DNA of 64,000 bases, from positions 1 to 64,000 of the forward strand of contig CAJXSN010000012.1 in the NCBI GenBank assembly GCA_913060895.1, given 5' to 3'. The position numbers were made by a program, and so were the translations under genes. This DNA is from an uncultured Sphingomonadaceae bacterium (GTDB taxonomy: Bacteria > Pseudomonadota > Alphaproteobacteria > Sphingomonadales > Sphingomonadaceae). Each line of letters opens with the position of its first letter. The stretch's first letter is position 1. Shown one piece after another: positions 49,801-56,718 of the stretch. Under the pieces are notes generated by a model. It searched no databases. It was not told where the DNA came from and worked only from the letters and a program-made list of their open reading frames with translations.

Positions 49801-49823
49801 GCGAGTTGAGATTTCCTGTTCAC
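43803..49823 (-). CDS. Giant autotransporter with repeat-rich passenger
   Basis: A 2006-residue type V secreted protein. The signal peptide is 1-26 (...VIGLAAPAQA), then a Cys pair (C28, C35). The passenger (about 40-1720) is rich in Ser, Thr, Gly, Asp and Asn, with recurring beta-helix-like modules such as SVTVGESGSVAGSVDASG that come back roughly every 65-75 residues in the first half and become more varied later. The last ~276 residues are an autotransporter beta-barrel (WLAPSGDFVELEG ... VNAGVTIGF, ending in Phe). Start: GTG at 49823 with GGGGGA upstream. The frame stays open to 49940, but that stretch runs through the operator repeats and encodes no signal. Probably a surface adhesin; no protease motif is seen. 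Confidence 0.9.
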   Translation of the reverse strand: MNRKSQLALGVASTALVIGLAAPAQAACTVDASTVSCTADSTASEVNAAMASVVGDDVTLQIVADANVVQPPLNIMPNQQGAVAIDNDGTVGTDAAQNGIFYRGPFTGAANTFSLNNSGTITGQVNVFDVGGTVDLQNSGTVGGGLFVGSMGAVTLNSDGDIDSAGSQALFLASRTSVDAALNGDIGTAATAMADSDLRDTFVQSQFFVSEPSTSETETVGGVTTTTTTSGFSRVGGAASVEVGEQANVGGIDVIALEGGDVSIDGTVGSATEYKSVFVSSNTSEGMTTTIDTSDGSDFSSSQTDTTTAIGGAASVSVGETGSVSGDVQADGLEAADIAIDGAVGTEDFFGGAFASSSGTDFQSSNSSSNAGTASTSSFENSNQTVGGEASVTVGESGSVAGSVDASGFAGAQVSIDGTVGLPANFDQVSASSSGSNSSFEQDNTFDSATGASAFSQQSINASTGNDSSVTIGETGIVNASVDAFANSDATVSNAGQVSGSVSANTSGSESSSGFESEFDGASNSSSSNFSQNRETGGDALIENAAGGLIGLDATAPVFVSAFGNTSATVANAGRINGNVDVSSSAFASENHNSNSSVSSTDTATGTITSTNENSNSNSNTNLGGDATFANAAGGLVTGSVNVSGTGSASVTNEGAVIGTTNASSQATDSAFAETIVNTSIFVPGPDGGTTNTRDLTRDISDTSSGGDVTGVYAGTNGAVQFGPFGGASDGSVSQLANGDSSALVSGTIFGNFTGSATGQEFASSFTDGRVSTSDADGDQRSFDRDYIYEESNDQSESDSSLVVDGGRIEGSASLFGTGSATAQIGNGGSVTGDLNATAQGFGSYDYSETYDLSQTFDEDGNFTGSEEVLALSLEQSVNGGDVTLSVANGTVEGSVFLNGAGGINDFSLNEEGVVGGGVFQNSQYSALAYEQASTSTSTPTDTVSMDEYTETRTASGGDVTASIAGTIGNGDFGPQGYGEVSNAGGISLSLRTDAGNADATVTGQVRNGIEVFASGSDSTFAQQQTRENGSLAAYSEQRSSTAAGGTASLSVDAGNLATSANFGNITVVGRSGSAAAIGADSSVLAATNGASMRIGGYFSNSTSTREDQYTGSALTGRTATSSSTVVGGAASLTNDGRIGYDGGAAFDGDDAFVNVISPEMADVINNGQIFGSVALSSLYEDASFTTTSTDLNDVTRVDTTTTTYTANGGSATLTNNGLVTGDASAEALDGTVINNGVLRGSLSLGGNVDNYTTQSVDTLTQLGEEEVLDLADAIMQGYAVEQNGLLGGTISVGGVFGNIDDEIRTSSILGDINLNSGSVTGGGVVAEYDEETGERFTQTNVNLNGSGYLGLGDTAIAALEATFGNADPGIAAAGDLSAYAGGARILGVETLTKTGDGVFLITGADFVPTSNTNVLADYTLDLGTFAINGGEMQLATVSEGGVFGVRGNIANSAGLVLGSRVELPAPLFGTNASVTAIDGVEVYQNGNFSQSDSGTLSVGVTPTLVRVADPAFSSISTSTNPLAVQSIGLGSGLFTTPENAFGQVFNDLGTGFLTVDGDMDLAGTVALVSPTGGIFTHGQTVDIASVSGTLTTSANVDVNSSSNFVSFDLGTRTEGGRTVLFASADRAGFETAGNNQNSIAAGTALSQSFPDVIAAIQAGSAGGIGLGGDRFVLAQDLANLFVGMDTLLTMDGVTAALNELASGEFYGSLTALETTAPFVDAISSRRVPTGASGFNIWLAPSGDFVELEGDSEVGSRNIDADNYGASAGFGISTGNGEVGLGFGYGRISADSQSDLLTAQADTWMVGAYVRQGFGNVSVGADLIYGWSDWNATRVMPTLSRTALGDFDSTELRGDLRVEYMYEFGGGWVAPFGELSFRKFDFDGFTEQGAGAVNLVVEDANDTVLTPTLGLRVGTSFETGLATLRPEITLAYSFDDDNSSFRDVAYLGAPANAFRLQGVDPEGYFTIGAGLFADIGVNSGAFLRGSYATGGNIDAASVNAGVTIGF

Positions 49824-49910
49824 TGATATTCCCCCGATTGAATTTCGAATTGAAAACGGTTTCTCCGCCAGTTCAAACTGCTGCGGAACGAAGGGGGCTT
49901 TGAGCCTCGG

Positions 49911-49949
49911 GCGCTCAGAAAGCGCTCTTGCAGCGCTCAAAAAGCGCTC
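49911..49949. promoter_or_regulatory. Four GCGCTC motifs at 11-bp spacing, candidate SARP operator
   Basis: GCGCTC starts at 49911, 49922, 49933 and 49944, exactly 11 bases apart. A fifth copy, within the 11-mer GGGCGCTCAGA shared with the first, is at 50061-50066. SARP regulators are known to bind direct heptamer repeats with 11-bp periodicity. The array lies in the 290-base space between the divergent autotransporter and the SARP-type gene. The rest of that space is AT-rich without a clear consensus promoter. Confidence 0.7.
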
Positions 49950-50113
49950 AAAACTCGTGAAAACGTAAAGTTATGGACTATTATTGTTCAAATTTTACGC
50001 GAGAGTCCTTAGAGCTTAACTCATAAAATAGATCTGCCGGGGTCTCGAATTCCGGATGGGGCGCTCAGATTAAGACAACGAAGCTAAATCGCTGATTGCG
50101 AAGTGGGGGCTAC

Positions 50114-51814
50114 GTGAGCGACAAGAATACCGTATTTTTATATTTGATGGGCCCGCCGAGGGTTGAACTTTCTTCTGGTCAGAGGCTGCCGATATCAAGC
50201 AAGAAGGCGATTGCCTTGCTTGCTGCTTTGGCGACTGCCGATCGCTTCGAACGATCACGTGTCTGGTTGCAGCAAGTCTTTTGGGGATCTCGCGCGCAAA
50301 AGCAGGCGCAGAGCAGCCTTAGAAGAGAATTATCGAACCTTCGCGCCATACTGGCGGAACACAACGTCGATCTCATTTATGTCGATCAACGAGTGGTGTC
50401 ACTGAACAGCGCCTGCTTTAAGACCGATCTCGAAAAATGCGCCGCAGCTTCCTCTCAACAGGAATTTTGTGAAGGGATCGATCTGGCCGGGGAAGAAGGG
50501 TTCGAGGATTGGCTTCGCGAAACTCGGTCTTTTTACGCTGACCGGAACCATGACGGCCTTGCGAAGGCACCCGCACTCGTCCAGCAGACCGGGCCGGAGA
50601 AATTGCGCGCACAAGTTGCCGTCTCACCTACCGGCTTCCCCGAAGGGGATGCTCTTGCGGAAATTACGGCCAGTCAAGTGGGTATCTCGCTTTCCAGTGG
50701 GCTCAGCAAACTGCGCTGGCTGCCTGTGGCCGATGCTGGCCAACCGCCTCATAGCGATCGGCCCAACCTTACCAGCGTAGAAGTGTCCGATACTCTTGGG
50801 GTGCGTTATGTTGCGCGATCACAAGTCCTTGAGGTTGGCGACTACGTTACAGTCAATTTCGCAATGCTCGAAATGCCGGGACGAATTATCAGGTGGACGG
50901 ACACGCGACAATTGGCCACTGATCCGCGCGACAGTCAATTCGAATTGGAAATTGCGCGGGTTATTAATTGTCTAGGCGTAACTTTTGACACATGTGAGCA
51001 ACGCCACTTTGGCAGTGACGACGTCAGCGATCCAGACGACTTGAGGGCGCAGAACTGGCGTATAAGATTTTACATCGATCAGTTCACGAAGGAATCGTTC
51101 GGCGACGCCGAAAAGTTGATCGCTGCAGGGCTGGATCGATATCCGGAAAACAGCGAGTTTTTAATGCTTCGGGCCAATCTCGCGCTTTGGCAGCACTGGA
51201 TTAAGCGGGCCGATAGATCCACAACGGTGCATTTAGCTCCATTAATTCGTGCAGCAATGCGTGCGGCCCCCGGCGACGCACGCGGCTCTCTATTTTCAGG
51301 CATCCTCGAAACATGGCATAAACGCAATGTGTCCGCTCTCAGACATCTGCGGCATGCCTGCGAACTAGACCCCAGTATGGCGCAGGCTTTCGCTCATCTT
51401 GGAGCAGCCCATGCGTTGTCTGGCGATCCAGAGGCGGCCATCGAGCCGCTCGAACATGCGCTGTTCCTTTCTCCTTTGGACGCGAAACCTTTTTTCCCGC
51501 TCGGCAGTCTCGCAACGGCTCACTGGATGCTCGGCCAATACGAAGAAACGCTTGAATACGCGCAAACGATCCAGCTTACCCATCCCGGTTACGTCTTGGC
51601 ACATGCGCTAGAAACAGCCGCTCTTGCTGCCATGAACCGTCTTGATGAAGCCGTGGAAGCGCGAGCTAGGATGCTGGACGAAAAACCATATCTCTATCGC
51701 CAGATGCTTGACTGGATGCCATTCGAAGATCCGCAATGGACTGAGAAGCTGCGTGGCGGCATCGAATTTGATCGGCCTGCTACGCCGCTGTTGCATATAG
51801 TGCAGGAACGCTAA
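50114..51814 (+). CDS. SARP/BTAD-type transcriptional regulator with TPR domain
   Basis: A 566-residue cytoplasmic regulator. Residues 5-105 form an OmpR-like winged helix in SARP order (KKAIALLAALA, QAQSSLRRELSNLRAIL). About 190-290 resembles the TolB-like segment seen in adenylate-cyclase-type and CadC-like regulators (LGVRYVARSQVLEVGDYVTV). About 320-560 are tetratricopeptide repeats (MAQAFAHLGAAHALSGDPEA). The start is a GTG at 50114 with GGGGG before it. Only three bases separate its stop from the P450-DyP gene, so they form an operon. The 11-bp GCGCTC array upstream is the likely operator for itself and the divergent autotransporter. Confidence 0.85.
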   Translation: MSDKNTVFLYLMGPPRVELSSGQRLPISSKKAIALLAALATADRFERSRVWLQQVFWGSRAQKQAQSSLRRELSNLRAILAEHNVDLIYVDQRVVSLNSACFKTDLEKCAAASSQQEFCEGIDLAGEEGFEDWLRETRSFYADRNHDGLAKAPALVQQTGPEKLRAQVAVSPTGFPEGDALAEITASQVGISLSSGLSKLRWLPVADAGQPPHSDRPNLTSVEVSDTLGVRYVARSQVLEVGDYVTVNFAMLEMPGRIIRWTDTRQLATDPRDSQFELEIARVINCLGVTFDTCEQRHFGSDDVSDPDDLRAQNWRIRFYIDQFTKESFGDAEKLIAAGLDRYPENSEFLMLRANLALWQHWIKRADRSTTVHLAPLIRAAMRAAPGDARGSLFSGILETWHKRNVSALRHLRHACELDPSMAQAFAHLGAAHALSGDPEAAIEPLEHALFLSPLDAKPFFPLGSLATAHWMLGQYEETLEYAQTIQLTHPGYVLAHALETAALAAMNRLDEAVEARARMLDEKPYLYRQMLDWMPFEDPQWTEKLRGGIEFDRPATPLLHIVQER

Positions 51815-51817
51815 GCT

Positions 51818-54800
51818 ATGGCAAGATGGAAATACGCGCGACTTTTTGGCGAGGACCCGGGGCCTGTTCTGCCCAATCCGGATAACGTTCCGCCCTTCGA
51901 TTTCTCTCGCATTGCCGCCAGAGGAGTGAAGGCCAGAATCTTTGCCACCTTGTTTCGATTGCTACTCTGGCCTGTCCTGAGATTTCTACAACTCGTGCGC
52001 CCGGTTGCGCATATTGCTGGATTGACGATCGTCACCAGGGAAGCGGACGTTCGTTTGATACTGGCCAGCCCCGACCGGTTCCGCACGCCGTTTGGCCCGG
52101 AAATGAAAGAGCTCGCAGGGGGCGAGACCTTCCTGCTCGGGCTAGATGGTGAGTCACACCAGAGACAGAAGCGAATTCTTGTAGATCTCATCGAGCTCCC
52201 TCGCGATGCGAAGTTTATCGCGGAAATATCGACCCGGTATTCCGATGCAATGCTCGATGCGGCGAAAGGCGACATTGATGTTCAGCAGGACCTTGTTACC
52301 CGCATCGCAGCCGAAGCCTGCATTCGATACATGGGCTTCGAAGTTTCAGATGCGGATGCTTTCGCGCAATGGACGATAGCCGCCTCCAACGTACTTTTTG
52401 GCGATCCCGGAGGATCAACGACGGCTGCCGAGCTGGCGAGCGTCGCTGGCGAGCAATTGCGCTCTATCGCCGATCGCGCACTTCACTCCGCAGCAGAGGC
52501 TGAGACTCCGCCTGAAACGTTGGCCGGCCGGCTGATACGAATGTCGCGACAGCCCGACGGCCCCGACCTTGGCGAAGCACGTGCGATTCTGATTGGTCTC
52601 GCAGCAGGCTTCGTACCGACAAACGCTCTGGCGGGCGGCAAGATGTTGCAAGTGTTGGCGAAAAATCGCCATGCGCGCCGGAAAGCGATTGCCGCTGCAC
52701 ACTCTCAGGATCACGAGGCGTTGCAAACTATATTGCTGGAAGCAGGCCGTTTGAACCCCGCCCTCGCCCCGGGACAATGGCGGTGGTGTCCGGAGCGAAC
52801 CACAGTCGAGCGGGCAGACGGGTCATCCTTCGCAGTGCCGGCCAGAAGACTGGTTTTGGTTTCCACCATGGCGGCTTTACGCGACCCGCGCGTCTGGAAG
52901 CAGCCGAACCGCTTCCGCACAGATCGGGCGCACGAACCCGACCTCCTGTTCGGACACATGTTCCACACATGCCTCGGCAAGGAGCTCGCCCTCGCGCAGA
53001 TCACGGCAACGTTCGGTGCACTTCTGCGGCGCCCGAAGATCGAGAAATCATTATCCAGTCTGCGGATGAAATTCCGCGGACCATACCCGTGCCACGCACG
53101 GCTGACTTACTGGCATTTTGCCCACGACGAAAACAGCGCTGGAATCGACCAGAACGGCATTTTGTTCGCTGTGCCTGTCTCAATGGCTCACGACGTCGTT
53201 GCCGCCAACCGGGTTGTAACCGAGACCCTTGAAACCAGTGCTTCGCGGACAGCGCTGAATGGCACCGGTATCGTCCACTTTCTTTCCTGCACAGTGGTTG
53301 AATTGCCAACAGATGAGTTCGAACATCAGCTATTATTGATCGAAATTAACGCCGATGGACCTGCCGACAAGGCTGCAGCACTTGCAATAGGTGCGATAAA
53401 ACAGCCCTTACGCGAAGTGCTAAAGGCCGTCGGTTTGTCGGCCGGCGACGATGTATACGACTTCCTCTTGCGCTATCGCATCAAGATGCAAGGGCGGCCT
53501 TGGGGGGCAACCGCGCTCAATTTCTATGGATTGCCGGGGCTTACTGTGCAGCAAATAGCGCAGGAACAAAGCCTTGCCGAGTATGTGCGTAATGAAATCG
53601 ATTCCTATCAGCGATGCGAACTCGGGCGCAGCAGCCGCCCTTCGACAGTTCTAGCGTACATACGCCGCGTGATTCGAGGGACTAGCGCCTCTCTTGACGA
53701 GCACTGTCGATTTACGAAGACATGTGCAGACGCCCCGCTTTACGAACATTTGCTACTGAAGCCGAAAAACAGCGTGCCGAGGCTTGCCAAGTGGAGCAAA
53801 CAAGGCCGACCCAACCTCTGGACTATCATACGCCGCTCTGCATTATTCTGGCGCTTCGTGTCGGCATTTGCCATCGCCTGCTTCATCACTGGCACTCTGC
53901 TTTATACGGTGCTCGACCCAGGTGGAGGCGACCGGACGGCGCTATGGCTTTCCTTCCCTTGGCTCGCATTACAAAGTTTCGTCGCAACTTTCACAATCTT
54001 CGGGATTCTGACTGGTTTTTGCCTCTGGCTGCTGCGCCGGAAAGAAAAGCGGGATCAGGCCGACACCGACAAACCCGATCTGGCGCACCTTCGGAAACTC
54101 GCCGAGCGTGAGGATCTGCCGGGTCACTCCAAGAATCATATAACTGTCGTAACGCCCCTGAAGAGAGGGCTCTTACGCCGTCTGACCTTGGCTTTTGCCC
54201 TTTGGGGGATTGGGCAGGTCGTAACCCATTATTATCGACCGGGTTTTGTTCTTAATATGGGAACGATTCAATTCGCTCGCTGGGTCAGACTACCACGCAC
54301 CAACACGATGATTTTCCAGTCCAATTACGATGGGAACTGGGAAAGCTATCTCGAAGACTTTATCACGCGAGCGCATCTGGGGCAGACTGCGGCATGGTCA
54401 AATTGTGAAGGCTTTCCAAAAAGTCGGTACTTGCTGTTCGATGGTGCCGAGAATGGCGACAAATTCAAAAACTATGTCCGACGCAAACAAGTCCCTACGG
54501 CGTATTGGTACGCCCGTTTTCCAGCGATTACGGCCGACCAGATCAGGCGCAATCATTTGATAAGAGACGGCTTGGCACGCGCGACAAGCGATAGCGAAGC
54601 GCGTGACTGGCTTGCGCTATTTGGTTCTGCCCCGCGCCTAGATTCGGAAATCGAGACTGAAGAAGTACAGACGCTAGTTTTCAACGGCTTCGGACGTTTG
54701 AAGCAGGCCACATTTCTGATGCTCCAGCTGCCCGAAGAACGCGGGCAGGCGCGCAAATGGCTGCGGACACTTTCTGGATACCCTCTCGACGACATGAGGA

Positions 54801-56161
54801 GCGACTGGAAGTCGCTTTCTGCATACATGTTGAACGAGCGCGATGAACTGAAGCCTGAGTTTCGCGTGACGTTTGGCGAAACCGAACCTGATATCGGGGC
54901 AAGCACTCTTGGTATCTCTGGTCCAGGTCTTCGCAAACTCGTGCGCGGAGGGCACCCCCTTCTCGACGAACTGCCAGGCGCATATGCCATGGGCATGCAG
55001 GAACGCGCCGCGCTAATTGGAGACAGGGAGGAGGACGTTGGCCGATGGAACGATGGCGGCGGGATTTATGGTGTCGATCTTGTACTGTGCGTTTATTCCG
55101 CCACCGCTAAGCAGCATTCCGCAGCTTTGGCAGCGCACAGCGCCCTGATTGAAACGTATGGTCTGAAGGAAATAGATCGGCAAGAAACATGCCCGCTTCC
55201 GTGCACTGGTCCGCCTACAGACCATTTCGGCTTTAAGGATGGGCTCGTCCAGCCAATAATCGAAGGAAGTTCGAAGTCGGGGCTCGATCGCAATCCGGAC
55301 GATATCGTAGCCGCTGGCGAAATGATAAGCGGTTACACCAACGTTCAGGGGTACCATTCGCCGGGTGTGCATGTTGCAGCTACCCTTGATCCTCTGAACA
55401 TTCTGCCCGACGCCGCGCCTCGGGGGAGTCACTTCCCAAAATTCGGCACAGGCAGCATGACACCGTGCCCGCCCAGGGATTTCAGCCGGAATGGAACCTA
55501 CATGGCCGTTCGGGTTCTGGAACAGCACGTTGAAGCATTCGCTGATGCATGCGAAAAAATAGCCAATAACACTAACAAGAAATACAAACATCTGCAGAGC
55601 GCTCTTGGCAGAGAAGCAGAGCCAGAGTGGGTAGCGGCGAAAATGGTCGGTCGCTGGAAGAATGGCTCATCCCTCCTGTCCAATCCCGCTAAATCAGGGG
55701 TGCTTCGCGCACAAGATTATGCGCTGCCCTTTGGGCAGGAGGATCCGCGCGGGCTGCGGTGCCCTTTTGGGTCCCATGTTCGACGAGCTAATCCTCGTGA
55801 TAGCCTGTTACCGGGAGACGAGCAGGAGATTGCCATTGCCAATCGTCACCGCCTCATGCGCCGTGGCCGCACATACGAACGCGGAGAAGAAAAAGGCTTG
55901 TTTTTTGTCGCGCTATGCTCGGACCTAGAACGGCAGTTCGAATTTGTTCAAAGAAATTGGCTCAATTCTTCGAATTTTCATACGCTCAGCGATGAAAACG
56001 ATCCGCTACTCGGGCGTAAATCCGGCACAAGTGGCACTTTTACTGTGCCGACTAGCGGTGGGAGTATCATCTTTGAAGATCTTTCGTCTTTCGTCTCAAC
56101 CAAAGCCGGCGGTTACTTTTTCGTTCCTAGCAAAAGTGCGCTTCTCTACTTAGCAACCTAA
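51818..56161 (+). CDS. Cytochrome P450 - DyP-type peroxidase fusion protein
   Basis: A 1447-residue protein. Residues ~1-430 are a cytochrome P450: ExxR is E308-R311 and the heme Cys is C385 in FGHMFHTCLG, with Met where Gly is usual. The I-helix reads AGFVPTN (263-269), lacking the acid-alcohol pair. Residues ~480-660 and ~810-940 share a pattern (VHFLSCTVVELP/LLLIEINADG and IQFARWVRLP/MIFQSNYDGNW), perhaps a duplicated domain. Two transmembrane helices lie at about 676-698 and 709-738, and a hydrophobic stretch at about 785-802. The C-terminus (~940-1447) is a DyP-type peroxidase with GFKDG (D1141) and proximal H1320 in FGSHVRRANPRD. It is likely membrane-bound. No ferredoxin partner is nearby. 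The reaction is unknown. Confidence 0.85.
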   Translation: MARWKYARLFGEDPGPVLPNPDNVPPFDFSRIAARGVKARIFATLFRLLLWPVLRFLQLVRPVAHIAGLTIVTREADVRLILASPDRFRTPFGPEMKELAGGETFLLGLDGESHQRQKRILVDLIELPRDAKFIAEISTRYSDAMLDAAKGDIDVQQDLVTRIAAEACIRYMGFEVSDADAFAQWTIAASNVLFGDPGGSTTAAELASVAGEQLRSIADRALHSAAEAETPPETLAGRLIRMSRQPDGPDLGEARAILIGLAAGFVPTNALAGGKMLQVLAKNRHARRKAIAAAHSQDHEALQTILLEAGRLNPALAPGQWRWCPERTTVERADGSSFAVPARRLVLVSTMAALRDPRVWKQPNRFRTDRAHEPDLLFGHMFHTCLGKELALAQITATFGALLRRPKIEKSLSSLRMKFRGPYPCHARLTYWHFAHDENSAGIDQNGILFAVPVSMAHDVVAANRVVTETLETSASRTALNGTGIVHFLSCTVVELPTDEFEHQLLLIEINADGPADKAAALAIGAIKQPLREVLKAVGLSAGDDVYDFLLRYRIKMQGRPWGATALNFYGLPGLTVQQIAQEQSLAEYVRNEIDSYQRCELGRSSRPSTVLAYIRRVIRGTSASLDEHCRFTKTCADAPLYEHLLLKPKNSVPRLAKWSKQGRPNLWTIIRRSALFWRFVSAFAIACFITGTLLYTVLDPGGGDRTALWLSFPWLALQSFVATFTIFGILTGFCLWLLRRKEKRDQADTDKPDLAHLRKLAEREDLPGHSKNHITVVTPLKRGLLRRLTLAFALWGIGQVVTHYYRPGFVLNMGTIQFARWVRLPRTNTMIFQSNYDGNWESYLEDFITRAHLGQTAAWSNCEGFPKSRYLLFDGAENGDKFKNYVRRKQVPTAYWYARFPAITADQIRRNHLIRDGLARATSDSEARDWLALFGSAPRLDSEIETEEVQTLVFNGFGRLKQATFLMLQLPEERGQARKWLRTLSGYPLDDMRSDWKSLSAYMLNERDELKPEFRVTFGETEPDIGASTLGISGPGLRKLVRGGHPLLDELPGAYAMGMQERAALIGDREEDVGRWNDGGGIYGVDLVLCVYSATAKQHSAALAAHSALIETYGLKEIDRQETCPLPCTGPPTDHFGFKDGLVQPIIEGSSKSGLDRNPDDIVAAGEMISGYTNVQGYHSPGVHVAATLDPLNILPDAAPRGSHFPKFGTGSMTPCPPRDFSRNGTYMAVRVLEQHVEAFADACEKIANNTNKKYKHLQSALGREAEPEWVAAKMVGRWKNGSSLLSNPAKSGVLRAQDYALPFGQEDPRGLRCPFGSHVRRANPRDSLLPGDEQEIAIANRHRLMRRGRTYERGEEKGLFFVALCSDLERQFEFVQRNWLNSSNFHTLSDENDPLLGRKSGTSGTFTVPTSGGSIIFEDLSSFVSTKAGGYFFVPSKSALLYLAT

Positions 56162-56364
56162 TTTTCTAGTATGGTTCAGATCCAACAATAGATGCAATGA
56201 AAGGCGAAAAGGTACGCGTCAATAGTAGCGGAGGGGATGCGCTTCAATTTGCAAGGCCGTCCGCAGGCATTCTCGCTTTTTCGGTGCCGTTTGTAGAAGG
56301 ATCAGGGGGCAATGTCTCGTCAGGTTAAGGCAACGCAAGACCAGTCGCTATTACCATATGGGCG
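56162..56364. other. Non-coding stretch, nothing recognised
   Basis: After the P450-DyP stop there are about 200 bases in which I see no gene, hairpin terminator or repeat. It leads into the decayed IS5-family transposase and may be island-derived filler. Confidence 0.6.
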
Positions 56365-56655
56365 CTGACCTGCGGCTTGGCATTGGACAGCCATGAAAGC
56401 AGCAAAGCCGCTCCTTTATAATCGCTCATCTACTCTTCGGACAGCAGCACGATGACGGGACGGCCTTCCAATAACAGACAATATGGAGCTTCGAGTTCAA
56501 GCTTGTGGTGATGGACCCGATATGTATGAAAGGCCAGCTTTTAACATACTCGGTCGGCGTTCGCTGAGCACTAAGCTGCACGGCAGCGAATATGACCTAG
56601 TCCGGGTCGTCTGCTTTGTTCGGCAACCAGGGCTCAATCATGACGACAACTCTCT
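56365..56655 (-). pseudogene. Degenerate IS5-family transposase remnant
   Basis: On the minus strand three fragments follow IS5-family transposase order. MIEPWLPNK (from about 56641) matches the family start (IEPLLPNK). Then, in another spacing, TTSLNSKLHIVC (about 56509-56474) matches the GGLNSKLHAVCD region. After a one-base deletion, EGRPVIVLLSEE, a TAG stop, and MSDYKGAALLL (from 56429) match GRPxxxLLSEGQMSDYKGAA. The distance between the first two is too short for the family, so there is an internal deletion. The C-terminal half is absent. Beyond residue NAKPQ the similarity ends. Confidence 0.72.
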
Positions 56656-56660
56656 AAGCC

Positions 56661-56718
56661 GTCGTTGAATCAGATATCGCTCACTTGTGAACCGCTTCAA
56701 TAGCTTCTCAGCCTAATT
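56661..56718 (-). repeat. Right IS-end copy (inverted relative to 42956-43014)
   Basis: Its reverse complement matches the left copy at 45 of 58 positions. It lies about 20 bases upstream of the transposase remnant reading frame, where the end of an IS is expected. It includes the stop codon (TAG) of the neighbouring SDR gene at its outer edge, so insertion occurred at or just behind that gene's end. Confidence 0.72.

Larger units (their letters stand above)
42956..56718. mobile_element. Putative IS-flanked accessory island (13.8 kb)
   Basis: The block is bounded by inverted copies of one IS end. A decayed IS5-family transposase lies inside the right end, next to its copy. The cargo is a LuxR regulator, an autotransporter, a SARP-type regulator and a P450-DyP fusion. 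By eye its AT content and codon choice differ from the flanking genes, but I did not calculate this. Both IS ends face inward, as expected for an inverted composite element whose left IS has been lost almost completely. Island status is inference. Confidence 0.55.

Noticed and set aside
49824..49940. N-terminal extension of the autotransporter frame
   Set aside because: It would put a charged non-signal leader before the signal peptide and run through the 11-bp operator array; the GTG at 49823 has a strong ribosome binding site.
56400..56480. Possible Phd/YefM antitoxin fragment (GRPVIVLLSEE)
   Set aside because: The fragment first looked like the GRPVAVL-SEEEY motif of antitoxins, but MSDYKGAALLL after it and LNSKLHIVC before it fit an IS5 transposase.
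56483..56668. 61-codon plus-strand open frame
   Set aside because: No ribosome binding site or family; it lies opposite the transposase remnant.
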